A DNA stretch of 64,000 nucleotides from Oceanimonas doudoroffii (GTDB taxonomy: Bacteria; Pseudomonadota; Gammaproteobacteria; Enterobacterales; Aeromonadaceae): assembly GCF_002242685.1 (NCBI RefSeq), contig NZ_NBIM01000001.1, forward strand, positions 1 to 64,000. Reading direction: 5' to 3'. The translations under genes and the position numbers were made by a program. Below the pieces are notes generated by a model, which worked only from the letters and a program-made list of their open reading frames with translations, made no database searches and was not told where the DNA came from. Numbering within the stretch: position 1 is the stretch's first letter; every line of letters begins with the position of its first letter. Positions 17,404 through 28,794 of the stretch are shown here, in pieces.

Positions 17404-18357
17404 TTACTCGATGATTTCCACCTGAATGCTGGCCTGGGCCTTGGCATCCACGCGGCGATCGCGCTGGCGCTCTTCCTCGCTCACGCCCTGGGCCAGCTCT
17501 TCACCGTACCAGGCGGTCTGAATGTTCTCGGCGGCCACACCACGCTGCACCAGGTACTCCTTGGCGGCCATGGCGCGACGCTCGGACAGCTTGCGGTTGT
17601 ATTCGGCGCTGCCCAGGCGGTCGGCGTAACCGGCCAGTTCAACCTGGTAGTCGGGGTTTTGCTCGGAGAAGCGGGCTACTTCGTCCAGGGTGGCACGGGC
17701 CTCGGGGGCCAGAGACGAGCTGTCAAAGGCAAAGTAGATGGAGCCGTCAGCGGTCACGGTACGGGTTTCATAGGTGACTTCCGGCTCGGGCTGGGGAGCG
17801 ACCGGGGCCGGTACGGGGGCCGGAGCCACACGGCGATTGGGGTGCAGCACCAGCTCCAACATGACGTTGTTGACGTCGGTCTCAAAGCCGTTTCGGCCTT
17901 CGTCACCCATGTCTTCTACACGGCGGTAGCGCAGCTGCACGTCTACCAGATCGCTGGCGCGGTAGGCCACGCCCAGGCCGGCGAGGGGAGACACGCCTTC
18001 GTCGCCGTTGGCCACGTCGGTATCCCAGCCCAGGGCACCCACTTCGCCAAACAGGGAGAAGGACTCACCCAGCGGCAGGCGGCCGATGGCGGACAGGTTC
18101 AAAGCGCGGGTGTCGGCATCGCCACCAAAGTTGGTGAAGCCCAGCTCGGTACCGAAGTACTGGTTGAAGTTGTAGCCGCCAAACAGGCTCACGGCTTCGG
18201 AGTCGTTGTCCAGGCCGGAGTTGTTGCGATCGATGTCTTCATAATCGGCATAACCGGCGCCGGCACCCAGGTACCAGTCGTTGGCCTGTGCGCCGACGGA
18301 GACACCGGCGGCAGCCAGTGCGATTGCGATAAGAGAAGGAGCCACTGTCTTTTTCAT
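17404..18357 (-). CDS. OmpA family outer-membrane protein
   Basis: Outer-membrane protein of 317 residues with a signal peptide (cleavage near VGAQA, residue 25), an N-terminal eight-stranded barrel-type domain (about 26-200, DWYLGAGAGY start), a Pro-rich hinge (VAPAPVPAPVAPQPEPE) and a C-terminal peptidoglycan-binding OmpA domain (to 317). It links the outer membrane to the cell wall. The true start is at 18357, where the signal peptide begins; the frame is open upstream. It has its own terminator and a long 386-base upstream gap shared with a divergent HTH gene. Confidence 0.93.
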   Translation of the reverse strand: MKKTVAPSLIAIALAAAGVSVGAQANDWYLGAGAGYADYEDIDRNNSGLDNDSEAVSLFGGYNFNQYFGTELGFTNFGGDADTRALNLSAIGRLPLGESFSLFGEVGALGWDTDVANGDEGVSPLAGLGVAYRASDLVDVQLRYRRVEDMGDEGRNGFETDVNNVMLELVLHPNRRVAPAPVPAPVAPQPEPEVTYETRTVTADGSIYFAFDSSSLAPEARATLDEVARFSEQNPDYQVELAGYADRLGSAEYNRKLSERRAMAAKEYLVQRGVAAENIQTAWYGEELAQGVSEEERQRDRRVDAKAQASIQVEIIE

Positions 18358-18743
18358 GTTTTTATTCCTCACTTCAGATGAGTGTTTAAGCGTGCTCTGG
18401 GGCAGCGTGCCCAGATTACTGGGTGCTGTCAAATCATGAAATGTGTCTCGAATCTTGCCTTGAATCGCCATTTCACTGATATTCGCACGAAGCCAGACTA
18501 ACGTGTTTTGTGGCGGCTAACAAGACAACGATGAGACCGACGAGACCAAAGTATTCGCATGGGAAATGTCCTGTGGCAGGTTCGAAATGCGTCAAAATGG
18601 TTTCCAAATGGGGCGCGTTTGTCCGTTTGGAAACATTTTTTCAACAATAAAGGGGCGTGGCCACAACGAGTCTGTTGAGGGGTGTTAAACTAAAAAGTGT
18701 ACAAATGCCATTGTCGTAATCTGCAAATAGGAGTAGCAAGATT
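18358..18743. other. 386-base regulatory gap between ompA-like and HTH genes
   Basis: No gene is seen. The gap should hold the promoter and leader of the OmpA-family gene. A 9-base perfect inverted repeat GTTTCCAAA / TTTGGAAAC (18600-18608 and 18626-18634) is followed by a T run, so it could be an operator or the end of an unannotated short RNA on the plus strand. A lone TGTACA is at 18698-18703. Confidence 0.5.
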
Positions 18744-18998
18744 ATGAATCCTGATACCAGCCTGGTCGGCAAGAAGATCCGGCAAATACGTGAGGCTATG
18801 GGGCTCAGCCGGCCCAAGTTTGCCGAGTTGCTTCAGGTGCCCCCCACCACCCTCAAAAACTATGAGCTGGGTTATCGGGAGGTCGGCGGTGCCTTTCTGG
18901 TGGCCCTGTCCCAGCACCCGGATCTGCACAAATATACCCTCTGGCTGCTGGCCGACACCACTGTCCCCGAAGCGGGCCAGGTCAGCCCTGAGTCGTGA
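18744..18998 (+). CDS. small XRE-type helix-turn-helix protein
   Basis: An 84-residue DNA-binding protein with one helix-turn-helix (about 9-60: IRQIREAMGLSRPKFAELLQ, then PPTTLKNYELGYRE). It is the size of a lone regulator with no effector domain. A GGAG site lies 11 bases before the ATG. No toxin gene adjoins it, so it does not look like an antitoxin. Target unknown; the inverted repeat at 18600-18634 upstream is a candidate operator (inference). Confidence 0.82.
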   Translation: MNPDTSLVGKKIRQIREAMGLSRPKFAELLQVPPTTLKNYELGYREVGGAFLVALSQHPDLHKYTLWLLADTTVPEAGQVSPES

Positions 18999-19132
18999 GG
19001 CCCCGCGGTCCAGGGCGAGGCGTTGACATCGCCCTGCGTCCGTTTTTGTGTCGTTTCCTTCCCGCATGCGTTTGTGCTCACCCTTTTGTATGCTAATAAG
19101 GTCGTCCATTTCATAAGTGCGAGGCCATTCCC

Positions 19133-19915
19133 GTGCGTGCCATTCTACTTGCCCTGATCGTGGGTTCGCTGGTTGCCTGTACCCAGTCGCCTACCGGGCG
19201 CAGCCAGGTGCTGCTGTTTTCCGAAAACGACATGCAGCGCCTGGGAGAGCAATCCTTTGCCCAGATAAAGGAGCAGGAAAACATCAGCAACGACCGTGAG
19301 CTCAATCGTTATGTGCAGTGCATCACCGACAGCCTGGTGGCGGAACTGTCCGGTACCAGCCAGTGGGAGGTGGTGCTGTTCAATTCGGATCAGGCCAATG
19401 CCTTTGCCCTGCCCGGGGGCAAGGTGGGGGTCTACACCGGCCTGCTCAAGATCGCCGATACACAGGATCAGTTGGCCGCCGTGATTGGGCACGAGATAGC
19501 CCATGTGCTGGCCCGCCACAGCAACGAACGGGTGTCCCGCACCCAGCTCACCAATATCGGCCTGAGTGCCGCCGACGCGGCCCTGGGTCAGTCCGGCGTT
19601 CGTCAGCCGGCCATGGCGGCACTGGGCCTGGGGGTACAGGTGGGCTATTTGCTGCCCTATGGCCGCGAGCAGGAGGCCGAAGCCGATCGGCTGGGCCTGC
19701 AACTGATGGCCCAGGCCGGTTTTGACCCCCAGCAGGCGGTGACCCTGTGGCGTGACATGGCGGCGGCTGAAGCCGGCAACCAGCCGCCGGAACTGCTGTC
19801 AACCCACCCTTCTCACGGCACCCGTATTCAGGGGTTGTCGGCCCTGGTGCCGGATGCCAATAACCTCTATATGCAGGCGCGGGCCCAGGGCAGGCGCCCG
19901 GCCTGCGGCCGCTGA
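19133..19915 (+). CDS. M48-family metalloprotease lipoprotein (LoiP/YcaL-like)
   Basis: Zinc protease of the envelope, 260 residues, starting at GTG. The signal peptide ends in the lipobox LVAC (Cys16). The zinc motif HEIAH is at 120-124 and the third-ligand region EAEAD at 181-185. It is like E. coli LoiP and YcaL, which degrade faulty outer-membrane proteins. The frame ends at TGATG, so its stop overlaps the nagK start by one base and the two may be co-translated, although their functions do not obviously belong together. Confidence 0.9.
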   Translation: MRAILLALIVGSLVACTQSPTGRSQVLLFSENDMQRLGEQSFAQIKEQENISNDRELNRYVQCITDSLVAELSGTSQWEVVLFNSDQANAFALPGGKVGVYTGLLKIADTQDQLAAVIGHEIAHVLARHSNERVSRTQLTNIGLSAADAALGQSGVRQPAMAALGLGVQVGYLLPYGREQEAEADRLGLQLMAQAGFDPQQAVTLWRDMAAAEAGNQPPELLSTHPSHGTRIQGLSALVPDANNLYMQARAQGRRPACGR

Positions 19916-20841
19916 TGGTGTACGGCCTGGATATCGGCGGCACCAAGACCGCCTTTGGCGTCTTTGACGAGCAGTTTCGGCCGGTGGAAACCACGCAGCA
20001 TCCCACGCCCGACAGTTACGACGCCTTTGTCGGGCTGGTTTGTGCCCTGGTGCTGAAGGCCGATCAACGGGTTGGCACGCGCGGCCGAGTGGGGCTGGGC
20101 TTTCCCGGGGTGCTTAATGCCGAGGGACGCCTGCTGGCGCCCAATGTGCCGGCCATTCACGAGCGGGATCTGCTGACGGATCTGCAGGCGCGGCTCGAGC
20201 GGCCCCTGACGGGGGACAACGACGCCAACTGCTTTTTGCTGTCGGAATACCATGGCGGCGCCGTGGCCGGCAGCCGGCTGGCGCTGGGACTGACCCTGGG
20301 CACCGGCGTGGGGGGAGCCCTGATCCAGGATGGCCGCCTGGTCAACAGCCGGCGCGGCGGCAGTGGTGAATTCGGCCATGGCCCTATCGGCGCGGCCCTG
20401 CTGGCCCGCCACTCGAATTTGCCGCTGTTTGACTGTGGCTGTGGCCTCAGCGGCTGCCTCGAGACCTATGTGTCCGGCACCGGCCTGGCCCGGCTGTATC
20501 GTCACTGCGGCGGCCGCGAGCAAACTGGCCAGGCTATTATTACCGCCTGGCGGCGGGGGGAAGCCGAAGCGGTGCAGGCCATGACACTGTATCTGGAGGT
20601 GCTGGCGGCGGGACTGGGGGCATTAATGACCCAGCTTGACCCCGATGCCGTGGTGCTGGGCGGCGGGCTGGGAGAAGCGGCCTGGCTTTATGACGAGCTG
20701 GCCACGCGCCTGCCAGCCCATATGATGCGGGGCATTGCCCCCGCGCCCTTGCGGCCACCGGTGTTTGGTGGCGCCGGGGGGGTACGGGGAGCGGCATTAT
20801 TGACCAGCCGGCCGGATTCGCCATTCAGCTCACCGGCGTAA
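19915..20841 (+). CDS. nagK: N-acetyl-D-glucosamine kinase (ROK family)
   Basis: ROK-family sugar kinase, 308 residues against 303 in E. coli NagK, and collinear with it from the first residues (VYGLDIGGTKTAFGVFD). It phosphorylates free GlcNAc, for example from peptidoglycan recycling. The ATP loop DIGGTK is at 6-11, the catalytic aspartate at 103 in DNDAN, the ROK motif GEFGH at 151-155, and the zinc cysteines at 174, 176 and 181 in DCGCGLSGC. Its start overlaps the stop of the M48 protease gene. Confidence 0.9.
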   Translation: MVYGLDIGGTKTAFGVFDEQFRPVETTQHPTPDSYDAFVGLVCALVLKADQRVGTRGRVGLGFPGVLNAEGRLLAPNVPAIHERDLLTDLQARLERPLTGDNDANCFLLSEYHGGAVAGSRLALGLTLGTGVGGALIQDGRLVNSRRGGSGEFGHGPIGAALLARHSNLPLFDCGCGLSGCLETYVSGTGLARLYRHCGGREQTGQAIITAWRRGEAEAVQAMTLYLEVLAAGLGALMTQLDPDAVVLGGGLGEAAWLYDELATRLPAHMMRGIAPAPLRPPVFGGAGGVRGAALLTSRPDSPFSSPA

Positions 20842-20883
20842 TTTGTTAGCATGCATTTTTTACACCCAAACAAAGGGAATCTC

Positions 20884-21495
20884 ATGTCGTCATACGAGAC
20901 AGTAGAACAGAAAGCCAGCTATGGCATTGGCCGTCAGATTGGTGACCAACTGGCCCAACAGCCGTTTGAAGGTATGGACATTGCTGCGGTACAGCAGGGT
21001 CTGGCCGACTCCCTTAACGGTGAAGAGTTCGCCGTGTCCCGGGAAGACATCAATGCCGCCTTTGGCGTGATCACCGAGCGCATGAAGGCTGAACAGGCTT
21101 CTCAGTCTGCCAAGGCCAAGGAAGAAGAAGCCGCCTTTCTGAGCGCCAACGGCGAGCGCGCCGAAGTGCAGCAGACCGAATCCGGCCTGCAGTACGAAGT
21201 GCTGACCGTGGGCGAAGGTGCCAAGCCGGCCGCTACCGACACCGTGCGCGTACACTACCACGGCACCTTTGTGGACGGCTCCGTGTTCGACAGCTCCGTG
21301 CTGCGTGGCGAGCCGGCCCAGTTCCCGGTGAACGGCGTGATCAAGGGCTGGGTTGAAGCCCTGCAACTGATGCCGGTTGGCTCCAAGTGGAAGCTGTACG
21401 TACCCCATCACCTGGCCTATGGTGAGCAGGGCGCCGGCTCCATTCCGCCGTGCTCTACCCTGGTCTTTGAAGTCGAACTGCTCGAGATCGCCTGA
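20884..21495 (+). CDS. fklB: FKBP-type peptidyl-prolyl isomerase FklB
   Basis: Proline isomerase and folding helper of 203 residues, collinear with E. coli FklB (206). A helical N-terminal dimerisation region (about 1-90) precedes the FKBP domain (about 95-203) with VRVHYHGTFVDGSVFDSS, FPVNGVIKGW and YGEQGAGSIPPCSTLVFEVEL. The start at 20884 has a GGGAA site; the frame extends 11 codons upstream without support. No signal peptide, so cytosolic. It is closed by a strong terminator. Confidence 0.93.
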   Translation: MSSYETVEQKASYGIGRQIGDQLAQQPFEGMDIAAVQQGLADSLNGEEFAVSREDINAAFGVITERMKAEQASQSAKAKEEEAAFLSANGERAEVQQTESGLQYEVLTVGEGAKPAATDTVRVHYHGTFVDGSVFDSSVLRGEPAQFPVNGVIKGWVEALQLMPVGSKWKLYVPHHLAYGEQGAGSIPPCSTLVFEVELLEIA

Positions 21496-21516
21496 TCCTC
21501 GTTCGGTCAGACCCTT

Positions 21517-21546
21517 GAAAAAAACCGGCAGCCGCCGGTTTTTTTA
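21517..21546 (+). terminator. rho-independent terminator of fklB
   Basis: The stem AAACCGGC / GCCGGTTT with an AGCC loop (21522-21541) ends in a run of T residues. Confidence 0.9.
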
Positions 21547-21629
21547 CGGCCGCTTTGGAGACCGCGCAATTTGCAAGCGAAGCGCATTCTGGCAAACTGC
21601 GCAACATTCGCATGAACATCCATGAATAA

Positions 21630-22454
<825 letters not shown>

Positions 22455-22473
22455 CCACAGAATAATTTATATG

Positions 22474-22516
22474 AAGCCCGGCTGGCCGCAACATGGCCGG
22501 TCGGGTTTGTTATTTT
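22474..22516 (+). terminator. terminator-like hairpin after dapB
   Basis: The left arm AAGCCCGGCTGGCC and right arm GGCCGGTCGGGTT (with G-T pairs, loop of 7 bases) are followed by a T-rich tail, about 20 bases after the dapB stop. Confidence 0.7.
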
Positions 22517-22732
22517 TGGTTTTTATATTATTTATCTTTATGATTATAAAGGTTTTTTAGATCCTTTTTGGGTTTTTGAGATATCTTTTTATGAAGGTAC
22601 TTCCAAGCTCGCATTTCCTACTTTGTCCTGCCGAGCTCCATGTTGACCGCTGATTTTTATGTTGTTTTTATGAATGCCTATGCTTGGTGTGCCGTAGTTT
22701 TCGTCAGCCACCGTCTGCTATCGTAAAAAAGT

Positions 22733-22761
22733 TTGTCGAAAACGACGCTTCCAGATAAAAT
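22733..22761 (+). promoter_or_regulatory. candidate carA promoter (P1-like)
   Basis: TTGTCG (22733-22738) and TAAAAT (22756-22761) are 17 bases apart, about 100 bases before the carA start. A second, weaker candidate nearer the gene is TTGTCT (22805) with TAAATT (22830). Confidence 0.45.
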
Positions 22762-22867
22762 ACACAGAATTTGCCCAGTATTAGCCGAGATGCAGTAAAT
22801 TTTTTTGTCTGTAACTCGGGACAGCCAGGTAAATTGTTGATTTATAAGAATTAACTTGGAGGTTGTC

Positions 22868-24004
22868 TTGAATCACTCAGCGCTGCTCGTATTGGAAGAT
22901 GGCTCGGTCTTCCGCGGTACAGCCATTGGCGCCGACGGTTGTTCCGTTGGTGAGGTGGTATTCAACACGTCGATGACGGGATACCAGGAAATCCTTACCG
23001 ATCCATCCTATGCCCGCCAGATCGTCACGCTCACTTATCCTCATATAGGCAATACCGGCACTAACGCCGAAGATGAAGAATCCGACCGGGTTCACGCTCA
23101 GGGGCTGATCATTCGCGATCTTCCGCTGATTGCCTCCAACTTCCGCAATCAGCGTACCCTGTCCGACTATCTCAAGGCTCACAACATAGTGGGTATTGCC
23201 GATATCGATACCCGCAAGCTGACCCGCGTTTTGCGCGAAAAGGGCTCCCTGGCCGGCTGCATTCTGGCTGGAGTCGACCTGGATGAGGCCAAAGCTTTGG
23301 CCGAGGCCAAAGGGTTCCCCGGCCTCAAGGGCATGGATCTGGCCAAGGTGGTGTCTACCGCCAGCCAGTATCAATGGCGCGAAGGCAGCTGGCAGCTGGG
23401 CCAAGGCCACAGCCAGCCCACCGACGCCGAGCTGCCCTACCACGTGGTGGCCTATGACTTCGGCGCCAAGCGCAACATTCTGCGCATGCTGGTGGATCGC
23501 GGCTGCCGCCTGACCGTGGTGCCGGCTCAGACTCCGGCCGCCGAGGTGCTGGCGATGAACCCGGACGGCATCTTCCTGTCCAATGGCCCCGGCGACCCCG
23601 AGCCCTGTGATTACGCCATCGAGGCCATCAAGACCTTCCTGGAAACCGACATTCCGGTGTTCGGCATTTGTCTGGGCCATCAGCTGCTGGGCCTGGCCAG
23701 CGGTGCCAAGACCGTGAAAATGGGCCATGGTCACCACGGCGCCAACCACCCGGTGAAGGATCTGGACCGCAACGTGGTGATGATCACCTCCCAGAACCAC
23801 GGCTTCGCCGTTGACGGCGACACCCTGCCCGAGACGCTGCGCACCACCCATGTGTCGCTGTTCGACGGCACCCTGCAGGGTATTCATCGCACCGACAAGC
23901 CGGCGTTCTCCTTCCAGGGGCACCCCGAGGCGAGCCCGGGTCCGCACGATGCGGCGCCGCTGTTTGACCATTTCATCGAACTGATCAAGAAATACCGCGC
24001 ATAA
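22868..24004 (+). CDS. carA: carbamoyl-phosphate synthase small subunit CarA
   Basis: Glutamine amidotransferase subunit that feeds ammonia to CarB for carbamoyl phosphate, used by both arginine and pyrimidine synthesis. 378 residues (E. coli 382). The start is a TTG at 22868, 5 bases after GGAGG (22858-22862); E. coli carA also starts with TTG and the same N-terminal sequence pattern (SALLVLEDG). The class I amidotransferase nucleophile is Cys268 in GICLGHQ, with the His-Glu pair in [11 protein letters not shown]. It is followed by carB after 16 bases. Confidence 0.97.
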   Translation: MNHSALLVLEDGSVFRGTAIGADGCSVGEVVFNTSMTGYQEILTDPSYARQIVTLTYPHIGNTGTNAEDEESDRVHAQGLIIRDLPLIASNFRNQRTLSDYLKAHNIVGIADIDTRKLTRVLREKGSLAGCILAGVDLDEAKALAEAKGFPGLKGMDLAKVVSTASQYQWREGSWQLGQGHSQPTDAELPYHVVAYDFGAKRNILRMLVDRGCRLTVVPAQTPAAEVLAMNPDGIFLSNGPGDPEPCDYAIEAIKTFLETDIPVFGICLGHQLLGLASGAKTVKMGHGHHGANHPVKDLDRNVVMITSQNHGFAVDGDTLPETLRTTHVSLFDGTLQGIHRTDKPAFSFQGHPEASPGPHDAAPLFDHFIELIKKYRA

Positions 24005-24020
24005 GGAGCAGGGTAGAGTC

Positions 24021-27000
24021 ATGCCAAAACGTACAGACATACAGAGCATTCTGATCCTGGGCGCCGGTCCCATCGTGATCGGTCAGGCCTGTGAATTCGA
24101 CTACTCCGGCGCCCAGGCCTGCAAGGCCCTGCGCGAAGAAGGCTACCGCGTCATTCTGGTGAACTCCAACCCGGCCACCATCATGACCGATCCGGAGATG
24201 GCCGACGCCACCTACATCGAGCCCATCGACTGGCAGGTGGTGCGCAAAATCATCGAGAAAGAGCGCCCGGATGCGGTGCTGCCCACCATGGGTGGTCAGA
24301 CCGCGCTGAACTGCGCCCTGGAGCTGGAAAAGCACGGCGTGCTGGCAGAGTTCGGTGTGGAAATGATCGGCGCCACCGCCGATGCCATCGACAAGGCCGA
24401 AGACCGCCACCGTTTCGACCAGGCCATGAAAAGCATCGGCCTGGAGTGCCCCCGCGCCGGCATCGCCCACAACATGGACGAAGCCTACGGCGTGCTGGAT
24501 CAAGTGGGTTTCCCCTGCATCATTCGCCCCAGCTTCACCATGGGCGGCACCGGTGGCGGCATCGCCTACAACCGGGAAGAATTTGAAGAAATTTGTACCC
24601 GTGGCCTGGATCTGTCGCCCACCAACGAGCTGCTCATCGACGAGTCCCTGATCGGCTGGAAAGAGTACGAGATGGAAGTGGTGCGGGATCGCAACGACAA
24701 CTGCATCATCGTCTGCGCCATCGAAAACTTCGACGCCATGGGCGTGCACACCGGTGACTCCATTACCGTGGCGCCGGCCCAGACCCTGACCGACAAGGAA
24801 TACCAGCTGATGCGCAACGCCTCCATGGCGGTGCTGCGTGAAATCGGCGTGGAAACCGGCGGCTCCAACGTGCAGTTCGGTGTCAATCCGAAAGACGGCC
24901 GCATGGTCATCATCGAGATGAACCCCCGAGTGTCCCGCTCGTCCGCCCTGGCGTCCAAGGCCACCGGCTTTCCCATCGCCAAGGTGGCGGCCAAGCTGGC
25001 CATCGGTTACACCCTGGATGAGCTGCAGAACGACATCACCGGCGGCCTGACTCCGGCGTCCTTTGAGCCGGCCATCGACTACGTCGTGACCAAGATTCCG
25101 CGCTTCAACTTTGAGAAGTTCGCCGGCGCCAACGACCGCCTGACCACCCAGATGAAGTCCGTGGGTGAAGTCATGGCCATCGGCCGTAACTTCCAGGAGT
25201 CGGTGCAGAAGGCCCTGCGCGGCCTGGAAACCGGCATGAACGGTTTCGATCCCGTGGTTGACCTGAACGACACCGAAAGCCTGTCCCGCATTCGCCACGA
25301 ACTGCAGGACCCGGGTGCCGAGCGTATCTGGTACATCGCCGATGCCTTCCGCGCCGGCATGTCCGTGGACGGCGTGTTCAAGCTGACCAACGTCGACCGC
25401 TGGTTCCTGGTGCAGATCGAAGAGCTGGTGAAGCTGGAAGAGCAGGTGAAGGAAGCCGGCATGGCCGGGCTGACCCCCGAGCTGCTGCGCGCGCTCAAGC
25501 GCAAGGGCTTTGCCGATGCCCGCCTGGGCAAGCTGCTGGGCGTGAGCGAAGGCGAAGTGCGCAAGCTGCGTCACCGCCACGAAATCTTCCCGGTGTACAA
25601 GCGGGTGGATACCTGTGCCGCCGAGTTCGCCACCAACACCGCCTACATGTACTCCAGCTACGACGAAGAGTGCGAGGCCAACCCGACCGATAAAGACAAG
25701 ATCATCGTATTGGGTGGCGGCCCCAACCGTATCGGTCAGGGTATCGAATTCGACTACTGCTGCGTGCATGCTTCCCTGGCGCTGCGTGAAGACGGTTTTG
25801 AAACCATCATGGTCAACTGTAACCCCGAGACCGTGTCCACCGATTACGACACCTCCGACCGTCTCTATTTTGAGCCGGTCACCCTGGAAGACGTGTTGGA
25901 AATCGTGCGGGTCGAGCAGCCCAAGGGCGTGATCGTGCAGTACGGCGGTCAGACTCCGCTGAAACTGGCCCGTGCCCTGGAAGCGGCCGGTGTGCCCATT
26001 ATCGGCACCAGCCCCGACGCCATCGACCGCGCCGAAGACCGCGAGCGTTTCCAGCAGGCGGTAGACCGTCTGGGCCTGAAGCAGCCCCAGAACGCCACCG
26101 TGACCGCCCTGGATCAGGCCGTAAACCTGGCCGTGGACATCGGTTACCCGCTAGTGGTGCGTCCGTCCTATGTACTGGGCGGCCGGGCCATGGAAATCGT
26201 CTATGACGAGCAGGATCTGCGCCGTTACTTCAACGAAGCGGTGAGTGTGTCCAACGAGTCTCCGGTGCTGCTGGATCGCTTCCTGGACGACGCCACCGAG
26301 GTGGACATCGACGCCATCTGCGACGGCAAGGACGTGGTCATCGGCGGCATCATGGAGCATATCGAGCAGGCCGGCGTTCACTCCGGCGACTCCGGTTGCT
26401 CGTTGCCGCCCTACACCCTGAGTCAGTCCATTCAGGATCAGATGCGTGAACAGGTGCGCAAGCTGGCCCTGGAGCTGGGCGTGGTTGGCCTGATGAACGT
26501 GCAGTTCGCGGTCAAGGACAACGAGATTTACCTGATCGAGGTCAACCCCCGTGCCGCCCGTACCGTGCCGTTTGTGTCCAAGGCCACCGGTGTGCCCCTG
26601 GCCAAGGTGGCTGCCCGGGCCATGGCCGGCAAGTCCCTGGCCGAGCAGGGTGTGACCGAGGAAATCATTCCGCCTTACTACTCCGTCAAGGAAGTGGTAC
26701 TGCCGTTCAACAAGTTCCCCGGCGTTGACCCGCTGCTGGGCCCGGAAATGCGCAGCACCGGTGAGGTGATGGGCGTGGGTGAAACCTTTGCCGAAGCCTT
26801 TGGCAAAGCCCACCTGGGCGCCGGCAAGGCGGTACCGAAGGAAGGCCGTGCCCTGCTGTCGGTGCGTCACAGCGACAAGCAACGAGTGGTTGACCTGGCC
26901 GCCAGCCTGATTGAGGCCGGTTACCAGATTGACGCCACTCACGGCACCGCCGTGGTACTGGGTGAAGCCAACATCAACCCGCGTCTGGTGAACAAGGTAC

Positions 27001-27248
27001 ACGAAGGTCGTCCGCACATTCTTGATCGCATCAAGAACAACGAATACACCTATATCGTGAACACCGCCGAGGGCCGTCAGGCCATCGAGGACTCCCGTCA
27101 GCTGCGCCGTGGCGCCCTGGCGCAGAAGCTGTCGTACACCACGACCCTGAACGGTGCCTTTGCCACCGTGATGGCCATGGCTCACGACGCCACCGAGTCG
27201 GTGATTTCCGTGCAGGAAATGCACGCCCGAGTGGCCAACGGCAAGTAA
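24021..27248 (+). CDS. carB: carbamoyl-phosphate synthase large subunit CarB
   Basis: Large, duplicated ATP-grasp subunit of 1,075 residues (E. coli 1,073). The first half (about 1-400) phosphorylates bicarbonate, a middle oligomerisation domain follows (400-550), the second half (550-935) phosphorylates carbamate, and the C-terminal MGS-like domain (936-1075) binds the allosteric effectors UMP, IMP and ornithine. The paired repeats [19 protein letters not shown] and [18 protein letters not shown] are clear. It forms a carAB operon and ends at a strong terminator. Confidence 0.98.
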   Translation: MPKRTDIQSILILGAGPIVIGQACEFDYSGAQACKALREEGYRVILVNSNPATIMTDPEMADATYIEPIDWQVVRKIIEKERPDAVLPTMGGQTALNCALELEKHGVLAEFGVEMIGATADAIDKAEDRHRFDQAMKSIGLECPRAGIAHNMDEAYGVLDQVGFPCIIRPSFTMGGTGGGIAYNREEFEEICTRGLDLSPTNELLIDESLIGWKEYEMEVVRDRNDNCIIVCAIENFDAMGVHTGDSITVAPAQTLTDKEYQLMRNASMAVLREIGVETGGSNVQFGVNPKDGRMVIIEMNPRVSRSSALASKATGFPIAKVAAKLAIGYTLDELQNDITGGLTPASFEPAIDYVVTKIPRFNFEKFAGANDRLTTQMKSVGEVMAIGRNFQESVQKALRGLETGMNGFDPVVDLNDTESLSRIRHELQDPGAERIWYIADAFRAGMSVDGVFKLTNVDRWFLVQIEELVKLEEQVKEAGMAGLTPELLRALKRKGFADARLGKLLGVSEGEVRKLRHRHEIFPVYKRVDTCAAEFATNTAYMYSSYDEECEANPTDKDKIIVLGGGPNRIGQGIEFDYCCVHASLALREDGFETIMVNCNPETVSTDYDTSDRLYFEPVTLEDVLEIVRVEQPKGVIVQYGGQTPLKLARALEAAGVPIIGTSPDAIDRAEDRERFQQAVDRLGLKQPQNATVTALDQAVNLAVDIGYPLVVRPSYVLGGRAMEIVYDEQDLRRYFNEAVSVSNESPVLLDRFLDDATEVDIDAICDGKDVVIGGIMEHIEQAGVHSGDSGCSLPPYTLSQSIQDQMREQVRKLALELGVVGLMNVQFAVKDNEIYLIEVNPRAARTVPFVSKATGVPLAKVAARAMAGKSLAEQGVTEEIIPPYYSVKEVVLPFNKFPGVDPLLGPEMRSTGEVMGVGETFAEAFGKAHLGAGKAVPKEGRALLSVRHSDKQRVVDLAASLIEAGYQIDATHGTAVVLGEANINPRLVNKVHEGRPHILDRIKNNEYTYIVNTAEGRQAIEDSRQLRRGALAQKLSYTTTLNGAFATVMAMAHDATESVISVQEMHARVANGK

Positions 27249-27267
27249 GCCGAAGCCACTTAGAGTC

Positions 27268-27295
27268 AAAAGGCGCCTCAGGGCGCCTTTTTTTG
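27268..27295 (+). terminator. rho-independent terminator of carAB
   Basis: A perfect stem AAAGGCGCC / GGCGCCTTT with a TCAG loop (27269-27290) runs into seven T residues. Confidence 0.92.
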
Positions 27296-27333
27296 TGCTG
27301 TACAAAAAATGTTCAGTTATTTACCGATAATGT

Positions 27334-27506
27334 TTGACGGCCATCTCCTACTGCCGTAGAGTGCACCTCAGCAAACTTCTCAAGTCAGCGCAGCATCAGT
27401 ATCTTGTTGGTCCCTTACGGCTCTACAGTCACCACGCTTCCCTTATTTGATATTTATTGCGGTTCCGGGCATTTGCCCATTCATATGTTTAAAAAGGTAA
27501 GTATAC
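27334..27506 (+). promoter_or_regulatory. promoter and long 5' leader of the cold-shock gene
   Basis: TTGACG (27334-27339) and TAGAGT (27357-27362) are 17 bases apart, so transcription should begin near 27369. That leaves an untranslated leader of about 138 bases, the length known for cspA mRNAs that refold at low temperature. A ribosome-site-like AAGGTAAG precedes the ATG. Confidence 0.65.
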
Positions 27507-27713
27507 ATGGCTACTGGCACTGTAAAATGGTTCAACGAGTCCAAAGGTTTTGGTTTTATCACTCCCGCTGACGGCGGCAAGGATCTGTTTGCCCACTTCT
27601 CCGAAATCGTCGGCTCCGGCTTCAAAACCCTGGCCGAAGGTCAGCAGGTATCCTACACCCCGGCCGAGGGTGCCAAGGGTCCTCAGGCTTCCCAGATTCA
27701 GGTTATTTCTTAA
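27507..27713 (+). CDS. cold-shock protein, CspA family
   Basis: A 68-residue single cold-shock domain that binds single-stranded RNA and DNA and melts RNA structure. RNP1 (KGFGFI) and RNP2 (LFAHF) are intact and the N terminus [17 protein letters not shown] is typical. The long leader points to post-transcriptional control by temperature. Which CspA paralogue it is cannot be told from one copy. It has its own terminator. Confidence 0.95.
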   Translation: MATGTVKWFNESKGFGFITPADGGKDLFAHFSEIVGSGFKTLAEGQQVSYTPAEGAKGPQASQIQVIS

Positions 27714-27736
27714 TTCTTCGAGTTTTGAAAAACCAT

Positions 27737-27764
27737 AAAAAAACCCGCTTCGGCGGGTTTTTTG
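27737..27764 (+). terminator. rho-independent terminator of the cold-shock gene
   Basis: The stem AAACCCGC / GCGGGTTT with a stable TTCG loop (27741-27760) has A and T runs on both sides, so it can also serve the convergent ansA. Confidence 0.92.
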
Positions 27765-27774
27765 CGTTTGGGGC

Positions 27775-28793
<1,019 letters not shown>

Positions 28794-28794
<1 letters not shown>

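Larger units (their letters stand above)
22455..22867 (+). other. 413-base A/T-rich gap between dapB and carA
   Basis: No gene is seen. The dapB terminator hairpin occupies the first 60 bases. The remainder is A/T-rich and holds the carA promoter region. Candidate upstream promoter: TTGTCG at 22733, 17 bases, TAAAAT at 22756. I could not identify clear ARG boxes by eye, although a double, pyrimidine- and arginine-regulated promoter would be expected from E. coli. Confidence 0.5.

Noticed and set aside
18427..18432. A perfect TTGACA on the minus strand as -35 of the OmpA-family gene
   Set aside because: At 16 to 18 bases the -10 position reads CACGCT or similar, so I did not call the promoter.
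18698..18703. A further TGTACA box upstream of the small HTH gene (another lone one is at 27299-27304)
   Set aside because: These are single boxes without a partner at 19 bases, which is expected by chance in 64 kb. Only the 5633-5710 group shows pairing.
18744..18998. The small HTH protein as an antitoxin
   Set aside because: There is no short toxin-like gene on either side; the next gene is a lipoprotein protease 130 bases away.
23985..25769. A 594-residue reading frame antisense to carB
   Set aside because: It is the reverse-strand shadow of a high-GC conserved gene: His/Gly/Val-rich composition and no family similarity. Similar shadows occur opposite the long GAPDH (3563-5167) and the RND pump (42145-44058).
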